Assembly: GCF_036518555.1 (NCBI RefSeq)
Contig: NZ_DATDMY010000312.1
Coordinates: forward strand, 1 to 32,207
Reading direction: 5' to 3'
From: Dokdonella_A sp036518555
Lineage (GTDB): Bacteria; Pseudomonadota; Gammaproteobacteria; Xanthomonadales; Rhodanobacteraceae
DNA length: 32,207 nucleotides
The first letter of the stretch is position 1. Each line of letters begins with the position of its first letter. Shown piece after piece: positions 1 through 8,216 of this stretch. The position numbers and the translations under genes are program-made. Under the pieces are notes generated by a model, which worked only from the letters and a program-made list of their open reading frames with translations, was not told where the DNA came from and made no database searches.

Positions 1-339
1 GGACGCACCGGCCTGCGCACGAGGGACTACGACCAGCTCATGGTCGTGCGCGCGCGCGCGGGCGCGACGTTGCCGATCGTCGGGGCGCTCGCGGCGGGCC
101 CGGTCGGCGCGGCCGCGGGCCTCGTCATGCAGGGTATCTTCAACAAGCCGATCGGCAAGGCGGTCGCGCGCCGATATCGGGTTTCCGGATCGTGGGACAA
201 GCCGGAAATCACGTTGCTTTCCCGCGCCAGGGCAGGCCGGGACGCCGAAGCGGCGCCGGAGCCGGCCACCGCCGAACCTTCCGAGCCCGCGCCGCCGTGG
301 CAGCCGGCGCCGTTCGGAGAGGATGGCCCGGCCCGCTAG
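1..339 (+). CDS. YhdP-family (AsmA-like) protein, C-terminal end only
   Basis: The frame is open from the left edge and stops with TAG at 337-339, so only the last 112 residues are present. The visible part has a glycine/alanine-rich hydrophobic stretch, then a conserved-looking tail with KPIGKAVARRYRVSGSWDKP, and ends in a proline/alanine/glutamate-rich segment. A tail of the form K-P-x-x-x-x-x-x-x-Y-x-V-x-G-S-W-x-x-P is what I know from the ends of the large YhdP/TIGR02099 AsmA-like envelope proteins, which help move phospholipid to the outer membrane. Lying just before tldD fits, since yhdP and tldD are neighbours in many gammaproteobacteria. The in-frame ATG at 40 is internal and not the true start. 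The family call rests on a short piece. Confidence 0.65.
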   Translation, partial: GRTGLRTRDYDQLMVVRARAGATLPIVGALAAGPVGAAAGLVMQGIFNKPIGKAVARRYRVSGSWDKPEITLLSRARAGRDAEAAPEPATAEPSEPAPPWQPAPFGEDGPAR

Positions 340-447
340 CGCTGACGCATTGCGTCGGGCCCGGTTGTGCTCCAGCATGCGCGGCCCCATCTTCCGCGCA
401 GGCCCCGGCACCTCGCCGCGCGCCGCCCCCATTCTCGTGATTCCTCC

Positions 448-1890
448 ATGTCCGATCTCATCGCCGTCGCCGAACGCCAGCTCCTGAGCCCGGGTGGGCT
501 CGCCCTCCGCGACCTCGACGGCGTGTTCGCGCGCCTCATGGGGCCGTCGATCGATGCGGCCGATCTCTATTTCCAGCATTCCCGCACGGAGTCCTGGGTG
601 CTCGAGGACGGCATCGTCAAGGACGGTTCGCACTCGATCGAGCAGGGCGTGGGCGTGCGCGCGCTGTCGGGCGAGAAGGCCGGCTTCGCGTATTCGGACG
701 AGATCGTCCTGCCCGCGCTCGTCGAAGCGGCCGGTTCGGCGCGCGCGATCGCACAGGCGGGCGCGAACGGCGTCGGCACGCCGCTCGCGATCGCGACCGC
801 GCACGCGCTCTACGCGCCCGTGGACCCGATCGACAGCCTGTCGAACGAGGCAAAGATCGAGGTGCTGCGCGAAGTCGATGCCGCCTGCCGCGCGGCCGAC
901 CCACGCGTGAAGCAGGTCATCGTGAGCATCGCGGCCGCGCTCGACACCGTCCTCATCGCGCACTCGGACGGCACGCTCGCCGCCGACGTACGCCCGCTCG
1001 TACGCATGAACGTGCAAGTGATCGCCGAAGCGAATGGCCGGCGTGAGTCGGGCAGCAGCGGCGGCGGCGGGCGCTACACCTTCCCGGAGCTGCTCGAGAA
1101 CGGCCGCGCGAACGCGTTCGCGCGCGAGGCCGTGCGCGCGGCACTGGTCAACCTCGACGCGGTGCCTGCACCGGCCGGCAACATGCCGGTCGTGCTCGGC
1201 CCCGGCTGGCCCGGCGTGCTCCTGCACGAAGCGATCGGCCATGGCTTCGAAGGCGACTTCAACCGCAAGGAGACCTCCGCGTTCGCGGGCATGCTCGGCG
1301 AAAAGGTCGCGGCCGACGGCGTCACCGTGGTCGACGACGGCACGCTCGCGGGGCGCCGCGGCTCGCTCAGCATCGACGACGAAGGCACGCCGACGAGCTG
1401 CACCGTGCTGGTCGAGAACGGCGTCATGAAGGGCTATATGCAGGACAAGCTCAATGCGCGCCTGATGGGCTCGCGATCGACCGGCAACGGGCGGCGCGAA
1501 TCGTTCGCGCACCTGCCGATGCCGCGCATGACGAACACCTACATGCTGCCCGGTGATCGCGATCCGCAGGAGATCATCGCGTCGGTCGAGCGCGGCCTGT
1601 ACGCGGTCAACTTCGGCGGCGGCCAGGTCGACATCACGAACGGCAAGTTCACGTTCTCGGCCAGCGAGGCCTACCTCATCGAGGGAGGCAAGGTGACGCG
1701 ACCGGTGAAGGGCGCGACCTTGATCGGTTCGGGCGCCGACGTGCTCAAGCGCGTGTCGATGATCGGCAACGACCTCAGGCTCGACGAGGGCGTCGGCGTG
1801 TGCGGCAAGGACGGGCAGAGCGTACCGGTCGGCGTCGGGCAGCCGACGCTGCGCATCGATTCGATGACGGTCGGCGGCACTTCGGCCTGA
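448..1890 (+). CDS. tldD: Metalloprotease TldD
   Basis: The 480-residue protein is very close in length to E. coli TldD (481). TldD is the zinc-bearing subunit of the TldD/TldE (PmbA) heterodimer, a cytosolic protease that trims unfolded peptides, matures microcin B17-type peptides and degrades CcdA. The metal motif HEAIGH is at residues 260-265, followed by GFEGDFNRKETSAF, as in the family. A late cysteine (C452, in GVCGKDGQ) sits where the third zinc ligand is known. I chose the ATG at 448 (MSDLIAVAERQLL) because it matches the usual TldD N-terminus; the frame is open further upstream to 367, but that part looks like translated leader. The ribosome-binding site is weak. The partner gene pmbA lies 570 bp downstream on the same strand. 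Confidence 0.95.
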   Translation: MSDLIAVAERQLLSPGGLALRDLDGVFARLMGPSIDAADLYFQHSRTESWVLEDGIVKDGSHSIEQGVGVRALSGEKAGFAYSDEIVLPALVEAAGSARAIAQAGANGVGTPLAIATAHALYAPVDPIDSLSNEAKIEVLREVDAACRAADPRVKQVIVSIAAALDTVLIAHSDGTLAADVRPLVRMNVQVIAEANGRRESGSSGGGGRYTFPELLENGRANAFAREAVRAALVNLDAVPAPAGNMPVVLGPGWPGVLLHEAIGHGFEGDFNRKETSAFAGMLGEKVAADGVTVVDDGTLAGRRGSLSIDDEGTPTSCTVLVENGVMKGYMQDKLNARLMGSRSTGNGRRESFAHLPMPRMTNTYMLPGDRDPQEIIASVERGLYAVNFGGGQVDITNGKFTFSASEAYLIEGGKVTRPVKGATLIGSGADVLKRVSMIGNDLRLDEGVGVCGKDGQSVPVGVGQPTLRIDSMTVGGTSA

Positions 1891-1909
1891 AACCGTCCGG
1901 GTCCATTGC

Positions 1910-2440
1910 TCATCCGGCTTCGTCGAACAGTTCGCGCAGCTCGCGGAACAGCTCGCGGTACGCATGCGGAGGCTTGTCCGCCTTGCGCTCGGCGAGCGCG
2001 TTGCGCACGAGCTGGCGCAGGCGCTGGCGATCGGCGGACGGATGCTGCGCGATGAACTCGGCGAGTACGTCGTCGCCGCCGGCGAGCAGGCGTTCGCGCC
2101 AGGTCTCGAGCCGGTGCATCGCCGCGGTCTCGCGATGCGCTTTCTCGCGGTCGACGGCGAGCGCGTAGCGGATCGCCTCGATCGATTCCTCGTCGAGCTT
2201 GCGCATCTGCTTGGCGAGGAACTGGTTCTGGCGCTTGCGGGCGATGTGCGAGGTGACCGCGCGCGTACGCCTTACTTCCTCGCGCAGGTCGTCGTCGAGC
2301 GGCACCCGCGCGAGTTCAGCCTCGCTGAGGTTGGCGAGCGTCTCGGCGAGCCTGAGGATATCGAGCGCCTCGCGACGCAGCTGGCTGCGGCTGGGCCCCA
2401 ATTCCTCGTGCGGCGATTCGTCGTCGTGCGGGTCGTGCAT
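1910..2440 (-). CDS. darP: Ribosome-associated protein YjgA/DarP (DUF615)
   Basis: This encodes 176 residues, typical for the family (E. coli YjgA 183). The protein is charged and almost entirely helical: an acidic N-terminus (MHDPHDDESPHEE), a central SRSQLRREALDI...LAxLSEAELARVPL segment, an IARKRQNQFLAKQMRKLD block, and a C-terminal arginine-rich helix. YjgA/DarP binds late 50S precursors and promotes folding of the peptidyl-transferase region. The ATG at 2440 is chosen because the family N-terminus starts here; in-frame coding potential upstream is the complement of pmbA. It is divergent from pmbA with only 24 bp between start codons, and its stop lies 19 bp from the end of tldD, so it sits inverted between the two protease subunits. 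E. coli keeps the yjgA/pmbA divergence. Confidence 0.92.
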   Translation of the reverse strand: MHDPHDDESPHEELGPSRSQLRREALDILRLAETLANLSEAELARVPLDDDLREEVRRTRAVTSHIARKRQNQFLAKQMRKLDEESIEAIRYALAVDREKAHRETAAMHRLETWRERLLAGGDDVLAEFIAQHPSADRQRLRQLVRNALAERKADKPPHAYRELFRELRELFDEAG

Positions 2441-2464
2441 CACGGATTCCAGGATAATGCTTCG

Positions 2465-3820
2465 ATGAATGCCATCGTGACCGACAAAGATACCAGTTCC
2501 GCGGACCTCGACCGCCTCGCCGCGATCGCCGGGGACGTCGTTCGCCTCGCGCGCGCGAAAGGAGCGAGCGAAGCCGACGCCGCGGCGAGCGTCGACCTTG
2601 GCCTCGCCGTCGGCGTGCGTCTGGGCGAAGTCGAGACGGTCGAGCGCACGCGCGACCGCGGTGTCTCGGTGACCGTGTACTTCGGCAAGCGCAAGGGCTC
2701 GGCCAGCACCGCCGACCTCGATCCGAAGTCGATCGCGCTGACCGTCGAACACGCGTGCGCGATCGCGCGCCATACCGAGGAGGATCCGGCCAACGGACTC
2801 GCCGACCCGGCGCTGCTCGCGAAGACGATTCCCGACCTCGACCTCTGGCATCCGTGGGACATCACGCCCGAGGAGGCGATCCGCCTCGGCGTCGAGATCG
2901 AGGACGCCGGTCGCGCATACGATCCGCGCATCGACAACTCGGACGGCGCCTCGGTGCAGGTCGGTGCGTCGCTGACCGCATACGCGAACACGCTCGGTTT
3001 CGTCGGCACCGAACGCAGTACGAGCCATACCCTGTCGGTCGCGCTGATCGCGGAGAACGAATCGGGCATGCAGCGCGACTACTGGTACGACAGCGTGCGT
3101 CGCGCCGGCGATTTCGCGAGCGCGGCGTCGATCGGCCGCAAGGCGGCCGAACGCACGGTCGCCCGCCTCGGCGCGCGGCGCCTTTCGACGCGGGATTGCC
3201 CGGTGCTGTTCGCGCCCGAAGTCGCGCGCAGCCTCGTCGGCCACTTCCTCTCCGCGGTGAGCGGCGGTGCGCTGTACCGGCGTGCGAGCTTCCTCGTCGA
3301 CCACGTCGGCAAGCCGGTGTTCCCATCGTGGATGCAGATCGTCGAGCGACCGCACATCCCGCGCGGACACGGCTCGACCGCGTTCGATTCCGAGGGCGTC
3401 GCCACGCGCGATTCGGACCTCGTCCGCAACGGCGTGCTCGCGCGCTACATCCTCGGCAGCTACTCGGCGCGCAAGCTCGGCCTGCAGTCGACCGGCAATG
3501 CGGGCGGCGTGCAGAACATCGTCGTGCAGCCGGGCGCGGACGACCTGCCCGCGATGCTGCGGCGCATGGGCAGCGGCCTGCTCGTGACCGAACTCATGGG
3601 CCAGGGCGTCTCGCTGATCACGGGCGACTACTCGCGCGGCGCGAGCGGATTCTGGGTCGAGAACGGCGAGATCGCGTACCCGGTGGAGGAGATCACGATC
3701 GCGGGCAACCTGCGCGAGATGTACGCGGATGTCGTCGCGGTCGGTCGCGACGTCGACCCGCGCTCGCACCTGCTGACCGGGTCGATCCTGCTGGAGCGCA
3801 TGACGATCGCGGGTGAATAG
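2465..3820 (+). CDS. pmbA: Metalloprotease subunit TldE/PmbA
   Basis: The 451 residues match E. coli PmbA (450). It is the non-catalytic partner that shapes the active-site chamber of the TldD/TldE protease. It shares the two-lobed TldD fold (GVSVTVYFGKRKGSASTADL near residues 60-80; later GGVQNIVVQPG and LMGQGVSLITGDYSRGASGFWVENGEIAYPVEEITIAGN) but has no HExxxH, as expected for TldE. The start at ATG 2465 (MNAIVTDKD) follows the family N-terminus and begins right after the divergent darP start. The frame is open upstream through darP only because of codon bias on the opposite strand. A GATAAT hexamer lies at 2453-2458 just before the start, but I found no good -35 for it. Confidence 0.94.
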   Translation: MNAIVTDKDTSSADLDRLAAIAGDVVRLARAKGASEADAAASVDLGLAVGVRLGEVETVERTRDRGVSVTVYFGKRKGSASTADLDPKSIALTVEHACAIARHTEEDPANGLADPALLAKTIPDLDLWHPWDITPEEAIRLGVEIEDAGRAYDPRIDNSDGASVQVGASLTAYANTLGFVGTERSTSHTLSVALIAENESGMQRDYWYDSVRRAGDFASAASIGRKAAERTVARLGARRLSTRDCPVLFAPEVARSLVGHFLSAVSGGALYRRASFLVDHVGKPVFPSWMQIVERPHIPRGHGSTAFDSEGVATRDSDLVRNGVLARYILGSYSARKLGLQSTGNAGGVQNIVVQPGADDLPAMLRRMGSGLLVTELMGQGVSLITGDYSRGASGFWVENGEIAYPVEEITIAGNLREMYADVVAVGRDVDPRSHLLTGSILLERMTIAGE

Positions 3821-3916
3821 CCCGCCGCGTGGCCGCGCAGGCATGACTTCCGCGCTATTGTGGACGCGTCGGCGCGCACCCAGATTGGATACCGCCACCC
3901 AACGCGGAGAGAGCGC

Positions 3917-4345
3917 ATGAGCGAGCACCAGAACGACACGGGCAGCGGCACCGCGACCACCGTGCCCGAAGCGACCCAGCCCCCGGTGCCTTCGAACGAC
4001 GACCGCACCTGGGCACTGATCGGCCACCTGTCGGCGTTCAGCGCGTTCATCACCGGCATCGGTTGCGTCGTCGGCCCGCTGGTGGTGTGGCTCGTCAAGC
4101 GTGACACGCTGCCGTTCGCGGCCGACCAGGCGAAGGAAGCGCTGAATTTCAACATCACCGCGCTCATCGCCGCGGCCGCCTTGTGGGTCGTCACGATCGG
4201 CACGTTCTTCATCGGCGCGCTGCTCACGGTGCCGATCGGACTGTTGCTGTTCGTCGCCTGGTTCGTCCTGACGATCGTCGCCGCGGTCAAGGCGAACGAG
4301 GGTGTCGCCTATCGCTACCCGTTCGCGCTGCGCCTCGTAAAGTAG
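3917..4345 (+). CDS. DUF4870 (Tic20-like) small membrane protein
   Basis: The protein has 142 residues. The N-terminal 30 or so are polar and disordered (glycine, threonine, proline). Then comes the DUF4870 core: a first hydrophobic segment beginning TWALIGHLSAF and ending near VVWLVKRD, the signature F(A)ADQAKEALNFNI, and two more hydrophobic helices (ITALIAAAALWVV and VPIGLLLFVAWFVLTIVAAV), ending with a short YRYPFALRLVK tail. Proteins of this type are small inner-membrane proteins of unknown function, distantly related to Tic20. The start at ATG 3917 is preceded by GGAGAG at 3906-3911. The open frame upstream of 3917 (from 3860) lacks a comparable site. It is monocistronic and converges on the secreted repeat protein. 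Confidence 0.88.
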   Translation: MSEHQNDTGSGTATTVPEATQPPVPSNDDRTWALIGHLSAFSAFITGIGCVVGPLVVWLVKRDTLPFAADQAKEALNFNITALIAAAALWVVTIGTFFIGALLTVPIGLLLFVAWFVLTIVAAVKANEGVAYRYPFALRLVK

Positions 4346-4359
4346 ATTGCCTGGCCAAG

Positions 4360-4396
4360 GGCGCGTCCTACCGGGTGGACGCCCCGTGGACGCGCC
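4360..4396. other. Inverted repeat between convergent genes
   Basis: GGCGCGTCC (4360-4368) and GGACGCGCC (4388-4396) are perfect 9-bp inverted copies around a 19-nt loop. The repeat lies in the 73-bp gap between two convergent genes, where it could act as a two-way terminator stem. There is no T-run on either side, so an intrinsic terminator is not shown. Confidence 0.4.
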
Positions 4397-4418
4397 GCCG
4401 TCCCGTGCGGTCGTTAGG

Positions 4419-7064
4419 TCACGGGTCGAACCCGTCGACGAAAAGGCGTTCGCCCTCGACGGTCCAGAGTTCCAATCCGTGGTGGGCATCGTCGGCGGTG
4501 AAGTAGATGCGGTGCCTTGTGCTCATCGGCGTGATGCGCGACCAGCTCGGGCCAGGAAAGATGTCACGGACGAGCCGAGTGCCGGAGTCCGACCCATCGG
4601 TCTCGCATAGTTCCGTTCCGGTGTCCGCCGCCCAGCACGTGTAGACGGTGCGGTCATCATCGTAGGCGGCGAAAAGCTCGGCCGTCGGCTGCCAAGCGGA
4701 TCCACTCGCGACGTGCTGCGTTCCGGCCGCGGTACCATCGGATGTATAGAGCATTCCGACTGCGCCCTCGCTGGCGGGCGAAACAGCGAACCGCACGCCT
4801 GATCGGCTCGGCGAAAGCAGGGAGAATCGCTGCACGGGGTCGGCAGCTCCGCCGCGGGTGAGAAGCAACGCCGGTGCGGAGCCTGCGGCCGTGTCGTAGC
4901 ACCACAGGCTGTAGACCCCGTCCTTGAATGTGACGAAGAGCAGGCGATCGCCGAAGAATGCCATCGACAAGAGGTTGGACCCAGGATGTCCGAACGGCGT
5001 AACGGCGCGCGTTCCCGCGCGGGTAGCGTCGCTGACGTAGATCGAACATACGTCCGACGCATCGCACGCAGGGAAGTAGATCTGGCCGTCGCGCTCGATC
5101 GCGACTGCTGTCTGTGGGGTCAGCGTCTGGATGAGCCGGAACGTACCTGCGGCGGTGCCATCGCTACGCCAGAGTTCCCAACCGGACAGTCCGGTCGCGT
5201 CGGCGAAGAACACAGCCGCACCGCCTGCGTCGCCGACGGACGCGAAGGCCCCGTACAGGTCCTGCGTGAGTATCGTGCCGTGCGAGAGCGTCGCGTCGAG
5301 TCCACACAGGCCGGCCCCCATCGCGCAACTGAAGATCGCATTGCGCCCCGCCAAGGACGTGAAGCCCTGGAAGAAGTACGCATCGGAGCTGGCCACCGGG
5401 GTGACGTGCTGGAGGCCGGCATCCGCGACATAGATCATCGCGTCTTCGTACGACGCGAAAATGGCACCGCCGTCCATGCCGGGAGCTGCGGCGCCGATTC
5501 TACCGCCATAGACGGTCGCCGATAGGCCCCTGGTGCCGTTGGCGGTGCCGTCGGACATCCAGAGGCGGTTCGGTGGGTTGAGGGGTACGGTCCAGTCGTT
5601 CACGTTCCAGAAAAGCAAAGAACGGCCGTCGCTGTTGGAACGACTTGCGGAAGTGCTTTCGTCAGCCGGCATCGCATCGCCGGTCGTTTCCCACAACCGT
5701 GCGGCCTGCCGCGTACCGGATGCCGTGCCGTCGCTGCTCCAGATGTCGGATGCGTTCGACGGATCGGAACCGAAGCTGCGGATCGCGTACACCCGCGCCT
5801 GCAGGATGGCGGCGTCATCGAGAAGGAGTCCATCGCTCGCCGCCACGCGGTGCGTTCCGAGATCAGTTCCGTCGGTGACCCACATCGGGCCCGGGGTCGC
5901 CGGCGAGTCGGTCACCGCAGAAAATACCAGACCGCCGGCGACGCGGCGAAACGTGGAATACGGCCTGACGACGCCTTCCGGGGTCATCACCACTCGCGTG
6001 CCCGCCGTCGTGCCATCGCTGCGCCAGAGTACGTCCGATCGGAATACCAGGTTCGCGCCGTATGCCGCGATGTCTTCGACCGCGTTTGCGCCCGGATCAT
6101 TCGAGAGAGCCGCGACCAGCGACACGCCCCCCGGTGTCGGCGTGCTGCGCCAGAGCGTCTCCGGATGCGGGAACCCTGTGGGGGAAAGCACGAAATAGAT
6201 GTCGGACCCCATGCCGGCGACGCGGCAGTCGAGCGTGCCGCCGGCGACGTCGGACAGCCGAACGAGTTCGGCACCCGCGAACGAATAACGCCAGAGGCTG
6301 CGCGCGCCCGAGTCGACGACGAATGCCCAATATCCGCCGTCGTACGCAATCGTGCAGGCGGCCTCGGCGTGCAATGCGGGATCGAGCACGCGCACCAGAT
6401 GCGTGCCCTCCGGTCGTCCGTCGCTGCTCCACAGTGTGGTGCCGTCGGGGCCGTCTGCAAGGAAATAAAGTTTCCCCTGATCGACGGCGAGCGACGCGCC
6501 GAGCACCGTACGCTGCGCTCCAAGAACGGTGTCGAGCGGCACCGTGCCGGCCACGGTGCCGTCCGAAGTCCACAACTTGCGGTCCGCCCAGGAGACGAAA
6601 AGCAGCCGATCGCCCACGACGCGCGCGATGTCGCGATCAGCACCGGCCCAGCTCGGCGACGACGTTATGGAAGTCACTACGTGCGTGACCGAGTCGAGCG
6701 CGTACAGTCCCATGCTGCCGCCTGCGACGTCGGCGACGAAGTAGACCGTGCGGGTGCCGGCGAAGATCAGGCCGGCTCGCGGATTTGCGGAACCGGTACC
6801 GGCGACGACATCCGCTTCCAGTCGGACATTGGTCGCGCCGTCGAAGGAAAATAGCTCGCGCCCGGATTCGGGGGTCGTCGCGGCGAAATAGATGCGTCCA
6901 TTGCCTGCCGTGAAGCCTCCAGGGCCAGCGAGGCCGGCTGCGGGGGTCGTGTTGATGTCGCGCACCATGTGCGCGACCAGCGGCTCGACCGCGGCGTGCG
7001 AAGTGGACGCGAGCGCAAGCCACGACAAGATAGCGCCAAGGCGCGGTAGGCAGGACTTGGCCAC
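4419..7064 (-). CDS. Large secreted protein with repeated WxSDGTxxGT units
   Basis: The 881-residue product begins at GTG 7064 with a clear Sec signal peptide (MAKSCLPRLGAILSWLALASTSHA, cleavage near residues 24-25). The mature part has about ten degenerate units centred on L-W-x-S-D-G-T-x-x-G-T, for example LWTSDGTVAGT near residue 165, LWRSDGTTAGT, MWVTDGTDLGT, LWMSDGTANGT and LYTSDGTAAGT, separated by 40-100 residues with recurring I/L-Y-F or L-V-F strands. This is the known ELWxxDGTxxGT repeat type, likely a beta-propeller or beta-sheet surface protein; its function is unknown. The protein ends in ELWTVEGERLFVDGFDP; a short terminal F-x-x-GF(D/E) tag recurs, as I recall it, on exported proteins of Rhodanobacteraceae and relatives and may be a sorting or anchoring signal. 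No good ribosome-binding site precedes the GTG; the start rests on the signal peptide. Confidence 0.8.
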   Translation of the reverse strand: MAKSCLPRLGAILSWLALASTSHAAVEPLVAHMVRDINTTPAAGLAGPGGFTAGNGRIYFAATTPESGRELFSFDGATNVRLEADVVAGTGSANPRAGLIFAGTRTVYFVADVAGGSMGLYALDSVTHVVTSITSSPSWAGADRDIARVVGDRLLFVSWADRKLWTSDGTVAGTVPLDTVLGAQRTVLGASLAVDQGKLYFLADGPDGTTLWSSDGRPEGTHLVRVLDPALHAEAACTIAYDGGYWAFVVDSGARSLWRYSFAGAELVRLSDVAGGTLDCRVAGMGSDIYFVLSPTGFPHPETLWRSTPTPGGVSLVAALSNDPGANAVEDIAAYGANLVFRSDVLWRSDGTTAGTRVVMTPEGVVRPYSTFRRVAGGLVFSAVTDSPATPGPMWVTDGTDLGTHRVAASDGLLLDDAAILQARVYAIRSFGSDPSNASDIWSSDGTASGTRQAARLWETTGDAMPADESTSASRSNSDGRSLLFWNVNDWTVPLNPPNRLWMSDGTANGTRGLSATVYGGRIGAAAPGMDGGAIFASYEDAMIYVADAGLQHVTPVASSDAYFFQGFTSLAGRNAIFSCAMGAGLCGLDATLSHGTILTQDLYGAFASVGDAGGAAVFFADATGLSGWELWRSDGTAAGTFRLIQTLTPQTAVAIERDGQIYFPACDASDVCSIYVSDATRAGTRAVTPFGHPGSNLLSMAFFGDRLLFVTFKDGVYSLWCYDTAAGSAPALLLTRGGAADPVQRFSLLSPSRSGVRFAVSPASEGAVGMLYTSDGTAAGTQHVASGSAWQPTAELFAAYDDDRTVYTCWAADTGTELCETDGSDSGTRLVRDIFPGPSWSRITPMSTRHRIYFTADDAHHGLELWTVEGERLFVDGFDP

Positions 7065-7126
7065 GATGGCAATTTTTCGCTGGGAGACAATGCCGAAGAG
7101 TATACGGGAACCGGCGGCGCGAGTCG

Positions 7127-8020
7127 TCAGGCCGAGCGCTGCTGGACGAACCGGGCGAGATCGCGCAGCGCGTCGACGCGCGCGTCGAGCCGTTCGACCG
7201 CTCCGATCGCGCGCGCGGTCAGCAGCTCGAGCTCCGCACGCGACGCGTCGACGCCGAGGATCGCCGGATAGGTCGGCTTGTTCGCCGCGACGTCCTTGCC
7301 GGCGGTCTTGCCGAGCTGTGCGGTGTCGGCTTCGATGTCGAGCAGGTCGTCGCGGATCTGGAACGCGAGCCCGATCGCGTGACCGTAGGTCTCGAGCGCG
7401 TCGAGCGCGCTCGCGTCGCGCACCCCCGCGGCGAGCGCGCCCAGGCGCACCGACGCGCGGATGAGCGCGCCAGTCTTGTGCACGTGCATGCGTTCGAGCT
7501 CCGCCGCACCGAGCGCGTGGCCGACCGCGGCGAGATCGAATGCCTGGCCCCCCGCCATGCCGTGCGAGCCGCAGGCACCGGCGAGCGCGCGCAGCATCGC
7601 GAGGTGGTTGGCCGGATCGGCGGCGAGCGCCGGGTCGTTCGCGAGCACCTCGAATGCGAGCGCCTGCAGTGCATCGCCTGCGAGGATCGCCATCGCTTCG
7701 CCGAACACGATGTGGCAGGTAGGCCGGCCGCGCCGGAGGTCGTCGTCGTCCATCGCCGGCAGGTCGTCGTGCACGAGCGAGTAGGCATGGATGATCTCGA
7801 CTGCGGCGGCCGACGCGTCGAGGCGATCCGGAGTGGCGCCGAACGCGATGCCGGTCGCGTAGACGAGCAGCGGCCGCAGCCGCTTGCCACCGCCGAGCAC
7901 GGCATAGCGCATCGCGCGATGCAGCTCGACCGGCGGCTGCGCCTCGTCGGGCAACGCGCGCGCGAGCGCTTCGTCCGCACGTGCGGACAACGCCACAAGT
8001 TCAGGTGTCAGCTCGTTCAC
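7127..8020 (-). CDS. ispA: Farnesyl diphosphate synthase IspA (polyprenyl synthetase)
   Basis: The 297 residues match the short-chain trans-prenyl diphosphate synthases that condense IPP with DMAPP/GPP to make FPP for undecaprenyl phosphate and quinones. First aspartate-rich motif DDLPAMD is at residues 85-91, followed by RRGRPT; the second motif DDLLD is at 224-228 within QIRDDLLDIEADT. GGGKRLRP (43-50) binds diphosphate, and GKTAGKDVAANKPTYP is the conserved C-terminal loop. The start is GTG 8020 (MNELTPEL); it overlaps the stop of a 14-codon reading frame as GTGA, which supports this start through translational coupling. It is the last gene of a tdh-tilS-xseB-ispA run. In Xanthomonas relatives, dxs commonly follows, but here the secreted repeat protein does. 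Confidence 0.94.
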   Translation of the reverse strand: MNELTPELVALSARADEALARALPDEAQPPVELHRAMRYAVLGGGKRLRPLLVYATGIAFGATPDRLDASAAAVEIIHAYSLVHDDLPAMDDDDLRRGRPTCHIVFGEAMAILAGDALQALAFEVLANDPALAADPANHLAMLRALAGACGSHGMAGGQAFDLAAVGHALGAAELERMHVHKTGALIRASVRLGALAAGVRDASALDALETYGHAIGLAFQIRDDLLDIEADTAQLGKTAGKDVAANKPTYPAILGVDASRAELELLTARAIGAVERLDARVDALRDLARFVQQRSA

Positions 8021-8061
8021 GCGGGAAAGATGCTCTCGATGAAGTGTGTGGCGAGCCGCAT
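8017..8061 (-). CDS. Micro-ORF of 14 codons overlapping the ispA start
   Basis: An ATG at 8061 opens a frame reading MRLATHFIESIFPA and stops with TGA at 8019-8017, sharing GTGA with the ispA start codon. Its second half (HFIESIFPA) is a clear relative of the end of the neighbouring upstream micro-ORF (LFIKGILPA), and the two 25-bp DNA stretches agree at 21 positions. The overlap would allow ribosomes finishing here to start ispA, which itself has no clear ribosome-binding site. No function is known to me. Translation is an inference. Confidence 0.4.
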   Translation of the reverse strand: MRLATHFIESIFPA

Positions 8062-8103
8062 AGGGGGCAGCTTACGCAGGAAGGATGCCCTTGATGAAGA
8101 GTG
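8024..8103. repeat. Imperfect 25-bp direct repeat
   Basis: Positions 8024-8048 and 8079-8103 match at 21 of 25 bases, 55 bp apart start to start. The shared core is GATGC-x-CT-x-GATGAAG. Each copy encodes the end of one of the two micro-ORFs on the minus strand, in the same codon phase relative to its stop. Confidence 0.75.
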
Positions 8104-8110
8104 CGGCCAT
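8072..8110 (-). CDS. Micro-ORF of 12 codons, upstream paralogue
   Basis: An ATG at 8110 opens MAALFIKGILPA and stops with TAA at 8074-8072. Its terminal nine residues parallel those of the next micro-ORF downstream, and differences fall mostly at third codon positions or conservative changes (F/L, V/I-type), which hints at selection on the peptide rather than on DNA alone. The ATG lies within a small palindrome (GCGGCC, loop, GGCCGC at 8103-8120). It sits between xseB and ispA, 106 bp after the xseB stop. Possibly a leader peptide or a duplicated small gene. Confidence 0.35.
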   Translation of the reverse strand: MAALFIKGILPA

Positions 8111-8216
8111 GGATGGCCGCTCTGGACTTCAGGGATGCGCAGCCTTCCAATCGAATGTCGACGCATCGTCGAAGCCGCGATCATGGACGATCGCAGAGGT
8201 CCCCTGATCGCAAAGA

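Noticed and set aside
2441..4489. Upstream extension of the darP frame through pmbA to 4489
   Set aside because: The product is low-complexity and Arg/Asp-rich, opposite a clear PmbA frame. Only the last 176 codons match DUF615.
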